9,864 nt of DNA from an uncultured Clostridia bacterium. Lineage in GTDB: Bacteria; Bacillota; Clostridia; Christensenellales; Borkfalkiaceae. Every line of letters begins with the position of its first letter. Within the stretch, counting starts at the first letter, position 1. A model generated the notes under the pieces. The model was given only the letters and a program-made list of their open reading frames with translations. It was not told the origin of the DNA and ran no database searches. A program made the position numbers and the translations under genes. Below are positions 1 through 6,707 of the stretch, piece after piece. The stretch spans positions 1 through 9,864 of the forward strand of contig CANRAI010000036.1 of assembly GCA_947628555.1 (NCBI GenBank). The letters are read 5' to 3'.

Positions 1-299
1 ATAACGACCAGCCCTTCGATACCCCTTTTTTCAAGCGTTCCGACGGCCTTTTTCTGCCCATCTTTCGTAAGCATTTCAAGGCATCTTGCGGTACGCAGCT
101 TTGTGCCGCCTCTCTGGACGATATCCGAGACCGAACGCATCTCCATTTTGACCATTTCGTCCTCTATGAGTCCTTGATAGCCGCGCTCAATCCCATATAC
201 TTCCATTCCGAAATAAATGGCGGAACGAACCACCGCCCTAATGCACGCATTCATTCCGGGAGCGTCGCCGCCGCTTGTAAGTAAGCCTATTCTCTTCAT
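1..299 (-). CDS. pfkA: ATP-dependent 6-phosphofructokinase, N-terminal part
   Basis: Partial gene: 99 codons are present and the 3' end lies beyond the window. The product would phosphorylate fructose 6-phosphate to fructose 1,6-bisphosphate with ATP, the committed step of glycolysis in the cytoplasm. The start of the protein is diagnostic: MKRIGLLTSGGDAPGMNACI carries the GGDAPG nucleotide-binding loop at residues 10-15. It is followed by ERGYQGLI (about 38-45) and GGTKLRTAR (about 64-72), matching the family's RGYxGLI and GGTxLxxAR elements. The frame stops at about residue 99, just before the expected GGDGS motif. The ATG at 297-299 is preceded by a strong GGAGGTG ribosome binding site four bases away. 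The gene follows dnaE by 110 bp and has its own promoter at 367-395. A dnaE-pfkA pair is common in Clostridia. Identification is firm; only the C-terminal half is unseen. Confidence 0.96.
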   Translation of the reverse strand, partial: MKRIGLLTSGGDAPGMNACIRAVVRSAIYFGMEVYGIERGYQGLIEDEMVKMEMRSVSDIVQRGGTKLRTARCLEMLTKDGQKKAVGTLEKRGIEGLVV

Positions 300-366
300 A
301 ACACCTCCGAACGCCGAGATTTAAAACGCCGCAACAGCGAATGTAAATCCAACGCCCCCATCTAAT

Positions 367-395
367 AGTATAACAAAATTATATATAAATTACAA
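367..395 (-). promoter_or_regulatory. Sigma-A-type promoter of pfkA (extended -10)
   Basis: On the minus strand a -35 element TTGTAA (390-395; 4 of 6 to consensus) is separated by exactly 17 bases from a -10 element TATACT (367-372; 5 of 6). A TG dinucleotide one base upstream of the -10 makes it an extended -10. Transcription would begin near 360, giving a leader of about 60 nt before the pfkA ATG. No intrinsic terminator is visible after dnaE, so pfkA may also be read from the upstream operon. The 110-bp gap holds nothing else that I recognise. Confidence 0.65.
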
Positions 396-409
396 CACTT
401 TTTGAAAAT

Positions 410-3043
410 TTATTTATTTTCCACATACTTAACGTCGCGCTGTTCAAGTATGGAATAAAGTTCGGCTAAAAGCCCCCTGCAATAATTTATGCCGACAGGG
501 TATTTGTAACGTTTGTCGCCGCGGACGATTTTGCATATAAGGTCGCCGGGGTAATTGCCCAAAATTGCAATAAGCTCGTCAAAAGTTTCATCGGTCAGCG
601 CGCCCGCGTTAATCCAAAGCGCCGCTTCGGCAGGTTTTTTCGCCTCTTTTTGCTCATTTTTGCCCTCGTTTGTATCCACTTCGGCTATTTCATCGACTAT
701 ACATGAAACGCCCTTTTCGTCGTCAATATCAAGCTTACCCTTTATAATTACTATTTTATCGTTCACTACGGAAGCTTTTACCTTTTCATACACCGCGGGA
801 AAACAAACACATTCCAGGCTTCCCCTGCCGTCTTCAAGGTTGAAAAACGCCATACTTGCGCCTGTGCGCTTTGTTGTAGTACGCCTGAAACCCGATATTA
901 TGCCTGACATAGTAATATGCATACCGTCATTTATTGAGCTATACGTGCGTATTCCGTCCTCGTCCTCGACGTAATCATTTAAAAATGAGCAGTCGAAATT
1001 ACATTCGGGGAACGCATGCATGTATTTTTCGAACGGGTGGCCGCTTACGTAAACGCCCAAAACTTCCTTTTCAAGCGAAAGTTTTTCGTGGTCGGCAAAT
1101 TCGGGTATGTCAGGATAACTTACGTCCAGCTTTTCTTCTTCTATGACGTCGCCGAAAAAGCTCATCTGCGCGCTCGCGCGCTGTTTGCCAATTATTTTTG
1201 CGCGTGCGCAGAGCGGCTCGTAAACTTTTGCAAGCTGCGAGCGTTTTACGCCCATTTCGTCGAACGCGCCCGAATAAATCAAGCCCTCCACAAGCCTTGA
1301 ATTAAGCGTTCCCGCGCCCGCCCCGCTTTCCTGCACTTCGTTTAGTGCGTTCGTGCAGCGCAAAATGAAATCGGGAAAATCCTTAAAGAGTCCGTGCGCG
1401 TTACGCTCGGCGATTACGACGTCTATTACGCCCTGCCCTACGCCTTTCAGCGCGGAAAGCCCGAAACGCACGCCGTTCGCCTCGACGGTAAACGCCGACT
1501 TGCTTTTATTTATATCAGGCGGATATACCTCGTAATGCTTATCTTTCAGATATAAAACATATTTGGTAATTTCGTCTATTTTGTTCAGACGGTTATTTAA
1601 AAGCGCGCAGATAAACTCCTTGCAATAATATTTTTTCAGCCAGGCGGTTTGATATGCGAGCGTTCCGTAAGCCGCGGCGTGCGATTTATTAAACGCGTAC
1701 GAGGCAAATCCCTCCATATCGGTGAAAATTTTATTCGCCACCTCTTCGGAAATGCCGTTATTTATGCACCCGACAATCTTCGAACCGTTGATATCGCTTA
1801 TCCCGCCGTTGACGAACTTTATTTTCTGCTCCATCAGCTTCTTTTTGTCTTTTTTGCTCATGGCGCGGCGGACAAGGTCGGCTTCCCCGAGCGAGAATCC
1901 GGCAAGGTCCTGGAATATCTGCATTACCTGCTCCTGATAGACGGTAACGCCGTAGGTTACTTTGAGAATTTTTTCTTCCTGCGGGCAGTGATAGCTTATC
2001 GGTTCTTCGCCGTGCTTTCTGCGGCAGAAAGAATCTATGAACCGCATCGGACCCGGTCGGTACAGTGAAACGCCCGCAATCAGGTCTTCAAGACAGTCGG
2101 GCTTCAAATTTTTCATGAACCGCTTCATGCCGCCGGCTTCAAGCTGGAACACGCCGTCTGTGTCGCCTTCGGCAATCAGCGAGTAAGCGCCTTCGTCCTT
2201 ATACCCAATTTCAGTGAAGTCGATGTCCCTGCCATGCCCTTCCTTTATATAATCCTTGCACTTTTTGATATCGGTGAGGGTGACCAGCGCGAGAAAGTCC
2301 ATTTTCAACATTCCCAGTGCTTCTATTTCTTTTGCGACGAACTGCGTGGTGATATCCTCGCCGTTTCTCGACAGCGGAACATTGTCTGCAATGCGCTTTT
2401 GGCATATAACGACGCCCGCCGCGTGCATACCCGTCTGTCTGGGCATACCTTCGATTTTCAGCGCCATGTCGATAACCCGCTTCAACGTTTCGTCGGTTTC
2501 ATATATTTCGCAAAATTCCTTATTTCTCACAGCTTTTAGGTCTGCTAGTTTCTGTTCGAGGTCGGCTCGCTTGTCAACATCCGTTTCGGCGTTCAGTTTT
2601 TCCTGCGCCGCGTCTATTCTTCTGCCCAAAAGGTCGCCTATGGAGGTCTTGCCGTCCATTATTTTCGTCAGCCTGTCTGTCTCCGAATAGGGCACACGCA
2701 TTACCCTGCCGACGTCCTTTATGGAGTTCTTCGCAGCCATTGTGCCGAAAGTGACTATCTGGCACACGTTTTCACGCCCGTATTTCTGTCTTACATACTC
2801 TATTGTTTCCTCCCGCCTGTCGGTACAGAAGTCGATATCGAAGTCGGGCATGGAAACGCGGTCGGGATTAAGAAATCTTTCAAAAAGCAAATCGTACTGC
2901 AAAGGCTCCACGTCGGTTATGCCTATCGCATAAGCCACGATTGAGCCGACGCCCGAGCCTCGGCCCGGTCCTACGGGTATTCCGTGCTCTTTTGACCAAT
3001 TTATAAAATCCCAGACTACAAGATAGTAATCCGCATAGCCCAT
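410..3043 (-). CDS. dnaE: DNA polymerase III subunit alpha, polymerase fragment (dnaE, downstream of frameshift)
   Basis: This fragment holds the polymerase part of the replicative DNA polymerase DnaE, which extends DNA from 5' to 3' at the fork. In order it shows the nucleotide-binding loop PVGPGRGSG (residues 23-31) and the palm motif PDFDIDF with catalytic Asp69 and Asp71. The third catalytic Asp249 lies in KMDFLALVTL. Then follow the fingers motif GVTVYQEQVMQIFQDLAGFS (365-384), FNKSHAAAYG (451-460) and a helix-hairpin-helix region (about 520-600). A likely beta-clamp-binding motif QMSFF (626-630) and an OB fold (about 708-775) come next. The listed ATG has no ribosome binding site. The same frame is open for 21 codons further upstream (to 3106) and encodes clearly DnaE-like residues such as TKRELDRAEYEL. 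The ATG is therefore very likely not a true start, and the fragment belongs to the upstream PHP-domain open frame. A charged, probably helical insert lies at about residues 140-175. Confidence 0.93.
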   Translation of the reverse strand: MGYADYYLVVWDFINWSKEHGIPVGPGRGSGVGSIVAYAIGITDVEPLQYDLLFERFLNPDRVSMPDFDIDFCTDRREETIEYVRQKYGRENVCQIVTFGTMAAKNSIKDVGRVMRVPYSETDRLTKIMDGKTSIGDLLGRRIDAAQEKLNAETDVDKRADLEQKLADLKAVRNKEFCEIYETDETLKRVIDMALKIEGMPRQTGMHAAGVVICQKRIADNVPLSRNGEDITTQFVAKEIEALGMLKMDFLALVTLTDIKKCKDYIKEGHGRDIDFTEIGYKDEGAYSLIAEGDTDGVFQLEAGGMKRFMKNLKPDCLEDLIAGVSLYRPGPMRFIDSFCRRKHGEEPISYHCPQEEKILKVTYGVTVYQEQVMQIFQDLAGFSLGEADLVRRAMSKKDKKKLMEQKIKFVNGGISDINGSKIVGCINNGISEEVANKIFTDMEGFASYAFNKSHAAAYGTLAYQTAWLKKYYCKEFICALLNNRLNKIDEITKYVLYLKDKHYEVYPPDINKSKSAFTVEANGVRFGLSALKGVGQGVIDVVIAERNAHGLFKDFPDFILRCTNALNEVQESGAGAGTLNSRLVEGLIYSGAFDEMGVKRSQLAKVYEPLCARAKIIGKQRASAQMSFFGDVIEEEKLDVSYPDIPEFADHEKLSLEKEVLGVYVSGHPFEKYMHAFPECNFDCSFLNDYVEDEDGIRTYSSINDGMHITMSGIISGFRRTTTKRTGASMAFFNLEDGRGSLECVCFPAVYEKVKASVVNDKIVIIKGKLDIDDEKGVSCIVDEIAEVDTNEGKNEQKEAKKPAEAALWINAGALTDETFDELIAILGNYPGDLICKIVRGDKRYKYPVGINYCRGLLAELYSILEQRDVKYVENK

Positions 3044-3062
3044 GGAACAGATTACGTGAAGT

Positions 3063-4037
3063 TCATATTCCGCCCTGTCGAGCTCGCGTTTGGTAGGAGT
3101 GCCTTTTCAGTCCTTCTGCGGCAAGATTTCTCAGGTATTGCTCCGCGGTAGAGCCGTCGGGCGTCGTATAAAGGGGAATCAGCGACGTATCGCGCACGGG
3201 ATTTCCCTTTTTGTCGAGGTTGAAAGCCGGCTCCGTAACTTTGTCCGCTATAATGCGGGTGTTCGAAATAGCCTGCGGCAGATTAGGAAACAGCTCCGCC
3301 ATCTGGTCGCCCGTCTTGAAGTAAAATTCTTGCGTTTCGAATTTCATCCTCTTCGGGTCGTCAAGCTGTTTTTTCATCTGAATACACATCAGAACGTCCT
3401 GCATTTCGGCGTCGGCTTTTTCGATATAATGCACGTCGTTCGTCGCGACGAGCTCGGTCTGCGTTTCGGCGGCGAGCTTTACGAGTATGGGAAGAATTCT
3501 TTTTTCTTCCTCTATGCCGTGATTTTGTATTTCGATATAAAAATCCTCGCCGAAAACGCTTTTAAGGTAAAGCGCAAGCTCCTTTGCGCCGTCGTAATCA
3601 TATTCGAGCAGCCGCCTCGGAATACCCCCGGCAAGGCAGGCGGAAAGGCAAATCAAGCCCTCGGAATGCTCTTTCAGAACTTTATAATCGATTTTCGGCT
3701 TGTAATAAAATCCTTCCACAAAAGCCATGGAATCGAGCTGAACGAGGTTTTTATATCCGATTTTGTTCTTTGCAAGTAATATTAGGTGTTCGGCAGTGTT
3801 GGAAGTTTTATCGTGCATATCCTTTGTCATGTAAAACTCACAGCCGATTATGTATTTGATGCCCGCAACCGACGCTTTTTCCGCAAGTTGCAGCGTTCCG
3901 TACATATTGCCGTGGTCGGTGATACATACGGTGTCGATACCGTTCTTCTTGCAATAATCTATTAAATTGTCAATTTTGCATGCGCCGTCCAGAAGCGAGT
4001 ATTCAGTGTGCAGATGCAGATGTACGAAATCCGTCAT
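3063..4037 (-). CDS. dnaE: DNA polymerase III subunit alpha, PHP-domain fragment (dnaE, upstream of frameshift)
   Basis: This is the N-terminal part of DnaE. It begins MTDFVHLHLHTEYSLLDG and carries a full set of PHP metal-site residues: His8 and His10, Asp41/His42 in ITDHGNMYG, Glu67 in GCEFYM, His84, Cys134 in SACLAGG, and Asp201/His203 in TNDVHY. Preservation of these suggests the PHP domain can still bind metal; in some bacteria it acts as a proofreading exonuclease. The DnaE-like sequence runs to about residue 311 (EGLK). The last 13 residues (from RHSYQ) look unlike the family, and a TGA at 3063-3065 ends the frame. The polymerase part continues in the next frame. The ATG is preceded by GAGGAAG, which overlaps the whiA stop codon, so translation is likely coupled to whiA. 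Repairing the frame would give a protein of about 1,210 residues, a normal length for DnaE. Confidence 0.92.
   Translation of the reverse strand: MTDFVHLHLHTEYSLLDGACKIDNLIDYCKKNGIDTVCITDHGNMYGTLQLAEKASVAGIKYIIGCEFYMTKDMHDKTSNTAEHLILLAKNKIGYKNLVQLDSMAFVEGFYYKPKIDYKVLKEHSEGLICLSACLAGGIPRRLLEYDYDGAKELALYLKSVFGEDFYIEIQNHGIEEEKRILPILVKLAAETQTELVATNDVHYIEKADAEMQDVLMCIQMKKQLDDPKRMKFETQEFYFKTGDQMAELFPNLPQAISNTRIIADKVTEPAFNLDKKGNPVRDTSLIPLYTTPDGSTAEQYLRNLAAEGLKRHSYQTRARQGGI
3092..3107 (-). other. Frameshift junction within dnaE
   Basis: The upstream frame reads GLK and then turns non-homologous. The downstream frame opens right after a TGA at 3107-3109 and at once reads KGTPTKRELDRAEYEL, a DnaE-like continuation. 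The two frames differ by +1 (equivalently -2). DnaE relatives usually have a few extra residues here (roughly GLKKRYGTPTK), so a short deletion of 3n+2 bases (2, 5 or 8) fits best. The switch falls on a run of four A in CTG AAA AGG C, where a +1 slip of the AAA-reading tRNA is conceivable. The sequence alone cannot separate a sequencing error, a mutation and recoding. Confidence 0.85.
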
Positions 4038-4046
4038 ATTTCTTCC

Positions 4047-4997
4047 TCAATCCTGACTGAGCGATTGCGCTATGTCAAGAATTTTTCTCATTCTGTGGTT
4101 TAAGCAGCTTTTTGAAATTTTCAGCCTGTCCGAAAGCTCTTGCATAGAGGCGTTAGTGTCCGCAAGTCGGCACATTGCAACGTCGAAAACAGGGCGGTCA
4201 AGGCTTTTCAGTCCTATCGTGTCGGCAATGATTTCAATCGCACGAACCTGTTTTACCGAGGCGGTAACCGTCTTGTCTATGTTTGACACCGAACAGTTGG
4301 TCACTCTGTTGGCGTTGTTCTGCCTGTCCTTTGTTTCGACGATTTTACCGAGCTTATCAAGACATTTATAGCAAGACATTATATTCAACAGGTCGGAAAT
4401 CACCTCTTTGCTTTTGACGTAAACTACGGCGGAATCCTTACGGGAAACAAGTTTTGCAAGCACCTCGAATTCGGCGAGAATGTCGCAGAAATCCGCGGCG
4501 GCTATTTTACTTGAAAAAACTATTTCGAAATGGTAACCCGTTCTGCTATAACTGCCCTCATCGGGAAGCGTACAGCTGCCTCCGCCCAAAAAAGCGCCTT
4601 TAAGATAGTTTATCATAGAACTTTCGTCCGCGACTGACTTTTCGGAAATTCCCAAATTGACGTATTTCCCGTCCTCATCTACGCCGATTATACCGAGTTC
4701 GGTCAAAAGCTTTTCTGAAGCTTCGCTTACACATTCGAAAGCGAGCTTGTCCCTTCCGCTCAAAACGTCAAATTTAGCGCCGGATACCGTGACCTGTAAG
4801 CCGAAAACGCTTTCAAGAATGTCGGTAAAAAATTCTGCGGTATGTTCGTTTTCGGTAACGATTTCAAATCCGTAAATCCCGCCCCGGGACAAAACGCTGC
4901 CGCTTGTGCGGATAAAAGCCGAAAGCATGCAAAGCGCCGCCGACCTTTCGGGGGCAGCGGAAATTATTTCGTTTTTGATTTCTTCGGTGAAGTTCAT
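4047..4997 (-). CDS. whiA: DNA-binding protein WhiA
   Basis: WhiA is a DNA-binding protein. It controls sporulation septation in Streptomyces, and in Firmicutes it affects cell division, chromosome segregation and growth. The 316 residues match the usual length. The N-terminal half is the degenerate LAGLIDADG homing-endonuclease fold, with the landmark segment YLKGAFLGGGSC (residues 131-142) followed by YHFEIVFSSK. The linker RQNNANRVTNCSVSNIDKTV (225-244) is typical of the family. The C-terminal helix-turn-helix runs from about 283 to 307 (ASMQELSDRLKISKS then NHRMRKI). The ATG lies only 4 bp after the stop of the PHP gene and has no recognisable ribosome binding site, so its translation probably depends on ribosomes finishing the PHP gene. 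In most Firmicutes yvcK and rapZ sit directly upstream; here they are missing. Confidence 0.96.
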   Translation of the reverse strand: MNFTEEIKNEIISAAPERSAALCMLSAFIRTSGSVLSRGGIYGFEIVTENEHTAEFFTDILESVFGLQVTVSGAKFDVLSGRDKLAFECVSEASEKLLTELGIIGVDEDGKYVNLGISEKSVADESSMINYLKGAFLGGGSCTLPDEGSYSRTGYHFEIVFSSKIAAADFCDILAEFEVLAKLVSRKDSAVVYVKSKEVISDLLNIMSCYKCLDKLGKIVETKDRQNNANRVTNCSVSNIDKTVTASVKQVRAIEIIADTIGLKSLDRPVFDVAMCRLADTNASMQELSDRLKISKSCLNHRMRKILDIAQSLSQD

Positions 4998-5001
4998 AAT
5001 A

Positions 5002-5778
5002 TTACAAATTTTTGGATTTATATTCGGAAAATCTGAATTTAGGAAGCCGCCCGTCTATGTTGTCTATCGACTCCAACGGGATTTCGGCGGTCTTTAAAAG
5101 TTCTTCGGCAATTTTTGTATCCCCCACTCTGTCGGAAGAATGTGCGTCGGAATCTATAACGAATCTTACGCCCGTCGATGCCATTAAATTAAGTTCTTCT
5201 GCGGAAATATGCCGCTTTTTCGTATTGATTTCGATGTAAGTTCCGTAATCCGCGCAGCATTTCGCCACTTCTTCAAGGTTGCAGTAACATTTATAATTTA
5301 TATGCGTAAGTATGTCGATAGGGTTGTTTTTGATTGCGTTAATATAGGCTTTGGTGGTATTTTCGATAACTTTTCGGGATGGTTTTTTGCCAAATTTATA
5401 AGCCGTATAATTTCTCATCATAAGGTTGTACATATCGGACAATTTTCTGAATTTCAAGACCTCGTGAATACCGCATAAAAATATGTCGAAGTATTGCAAG
5501 TCATCCCTGCCCATATCCGTATCGCCGTCAAGGGAAATAAGATTGCTCTCCATTCCCATTAGAACTTTAACGCCCGTAAGTTTTTCCGCTTCTTCACATT
5601 CCCTGCGCAGGTCGGAAAGTTTTTTCCGTTTCAATCCGAAAAGCAAATGGTTAAAGCCGTGGTCGGTTATTGCAATTTCCTTTAAATCAAGTTTTTTTGC
5701 GGCCCGCGCGTTTTCCAAAACAGTATTTTTACCGTGCGAGTACGGCGTATGAGTATGGTAATCAGCCGAAAGTATCAT
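5002..5778 (-). CDS. PHP-domain metal-dependent phosphoesterase (YcdX/histidinol-phosphatase-like)
   Basis: A stand-alone PHP-domain protein of 258 residues, expected to be a cytoplasmic trinuclear metal phosphoesterase. The ligand pattern is complete for the YcdX type: His8, His10 and His15 in YHTHTPYSHG, Asp39/His40 in ITDHG, Glu77 in GMESN, His105 in GIHEVL, His159 in LTHINY, and Asp211/His213 in DSDAHSSD. The substrate is unknown. Annotation as histidinol phosphatase is common for such proteins, but no histidine-biosynthesis genes are nearby, so I would not adopt it. The ATG lies inside the end of murB (17-bp overlap) and is preceded by AGGAG at good spacing. Proteins like this are often found between murB and rapZ/yvcK/whiA in Clostridia, which hints at a link to cell envelope or central carbon metabolism. 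That link is inference. Confidence 0.9.
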   Translation of the reverse strand: MILSADYHTHTPYSHGKNTVLENARAAKKLDLKEIAITDHGFNHLLFGLKRKKLSDLRRECEEAEKLTGVKVLMGMESNLISLDGDTDMGRDDLQYFDIFLCGIHEVLKFRKLSDMYNLMMRNYTAYKFGKKPSRKVIENTTKAYINAIKNNPIDILTHINYKCYCNLEEVAKCCADYGTYIEINTKKRHISAEELNLMASTGVRFVIDSDAHSSDRVGDTKIAEELLKTAEIPLESIDNIDGRLPKFRFSEYKSKNL

Positions 5779-6664
5779 TGAAATCTCCTATGTACGCAAC
5801 TTCTTCGTCAAGCAAAATCCCCTTCTTAATTCTTACGGTTTCCTTGACAAGCTTAATAAGGTTATAGACGTCGAGCGCGGAGTTACCGCAGTTTATTATA
5901 AAGTTTGCATGAATTTCGCTTACGCGCGCCCCGCCTGATTTAACGCCTTTAAGCCCGCACTCCTCAATCAGTTTGCCCGCGGAAATTCCTTCGGGATTTT
6001 TAAATACGCAACCGCAGCTTTTCCCCTTGGGCTGGCCGGCTCTTTTATTCAGATAAAAAGCAATTTTTTCTTCAACGTCTTCCCGCGACGTTCTGTCAAC
6101 TTTTAGTAAAACGCATAAAATTATGCTATTTATGTCACGCATAGTACTATGCTTATAGCCAAATCCGCATAAATTTTTACTGAAATTGCGCAGTTTTCCG
6201 TCATACAGAGCGACGGATTCAATAATATCGGACATAAATTTTCCGCCCGCGCCGCCGTTCATATATGTTAAGCCGCCTATGCTTGCCGGTATTCCCGCAA
6301 GAAATTCAAGACCCGTCAGCCCCGCGGATTTACAATAATTAAGAAGTTCTCCTACCGTCGTGCCGCTTAAACAAGAAAGATACTCGCCGCCTGTCTTGAA
6401 AATACCTTTAAGCCCGTTGGTCGAAATTATATATCCGTCGTAAAATTTATCTGACGCGAGAATATTAGAACCGTTTCCGAGCACAAAAAACTTTTCCCCG
6501 CAAAATTTAAGCGCGTCGAAAGTCCTTATTGCTTCCTCTTCCGTCTTGGGAAAGAATGCCGCAATGCATTTACCGCCCAAACCGTACGTCGTATTTTTGG
6601 ATAAATCGAACCCGTCGGTCCGCTCGATATCTCCGAGTTTTGAAAACAGTTCCTTTCGGTCCAA
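5762..6664 (-). CDS. murB: UDP-N-acetylmuramate dehydrogenase MurB (TTG start)
   Basis: MurB reduces UDP-N-acetylglucosamine enolpyruvate to UDP-N-acetylmuramate with NADPH and FAD, the second committed step of peptidoglycan precursor synthesis. The 300 residues show the FAD-binding motif VLGNGSNIL (61-69), GIPASIGGLTYMNGGAGG (124-141) and the C-terminal LLDEEVAYIG with the conserved Glu288. Two active-site positions differ from the usual pattern. The proton-donor serine of the GS-x-FKNP motif is Cys219 (SCGCVFKNP), and the Arg of the Y-R-x-S motif is Lys171 (GYKHS). The start is TTG at 6662-6664, because an in-frame TAG lies five codons upstream and no ATG or GTG lies nearby. GAAAGG serves as the ribosome binding site. 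The gene follows the solute-binding-like gene by 43 bp and overlaps the PHP gene by 17 bp, so it is part of an operon. Confidence 0.95.
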   Translation of the reverse strand: MDRKELFSKLGDIERTDGFDLSKNTTYGLGGKCIAAFFPKTEEEAIRTFDALKFCGEKFFVLGNGSNILASDKFYDGYIISTNGLKGIFKTGGEYLSCLSGTTVGELLNYCKSAGLTGLEFLAGIPASIGGLTYMNGGAGGKFMSDIIESVALYDGKLRNFSKNLCGFGYKHSTMRDINSIILCVLLKVDRTSREDVEEKIAFYLNKRAGQPKGKSCGCVFKNPEGISAGKLIEECGLKGVKSGGARVSEIHANFIINCGNSALDVYNLIKLVKETVRIKKGILLDEEVAYIGDFNDTFG

Positions 6665-6707
6665 TCTGTTACCTTTCTATATTACCATTTTTTTATTGCT
6701 TTTACAA

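Noticed and set aside
2256..2690. Plus-strand open frame of 144 codons opposite dnaE, and similar ones across the window
   Set aside because: Low-complexity Ser/Phe-rich translations typical of antisense shadows; no ribosome binding site or domain.
3041..3043. ATG at 3043 as a genuine start of a separate polymerase protein
   Set aside because: No ribosome binding site, and conserved DnaE residues are encoded in frame upstream of it.
3041..3107. Split intein or intentionally divided DnaE
   Set aside because: No intein splicing motifs exist at either fragment end; the break offsets the frame by one base in the middle of a continuous homologous stretch.
3090..3779. Plus-strand open frame of 229 codons opposite the dnaE PHP fragment
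   Set aside because: It lies wholly antisense to a gene with strong homology, has no family resemblance, and fits the frame bias produced by the complementary coding strand.
6665..6707. Promoter for murB (TTGTAA, 17 bases, TAATAT)
   Set aside because: The predicted start of transcription would fall at or beyond the murB ribosome binding site, and the hexamers are weak in an AT-rich stretch.
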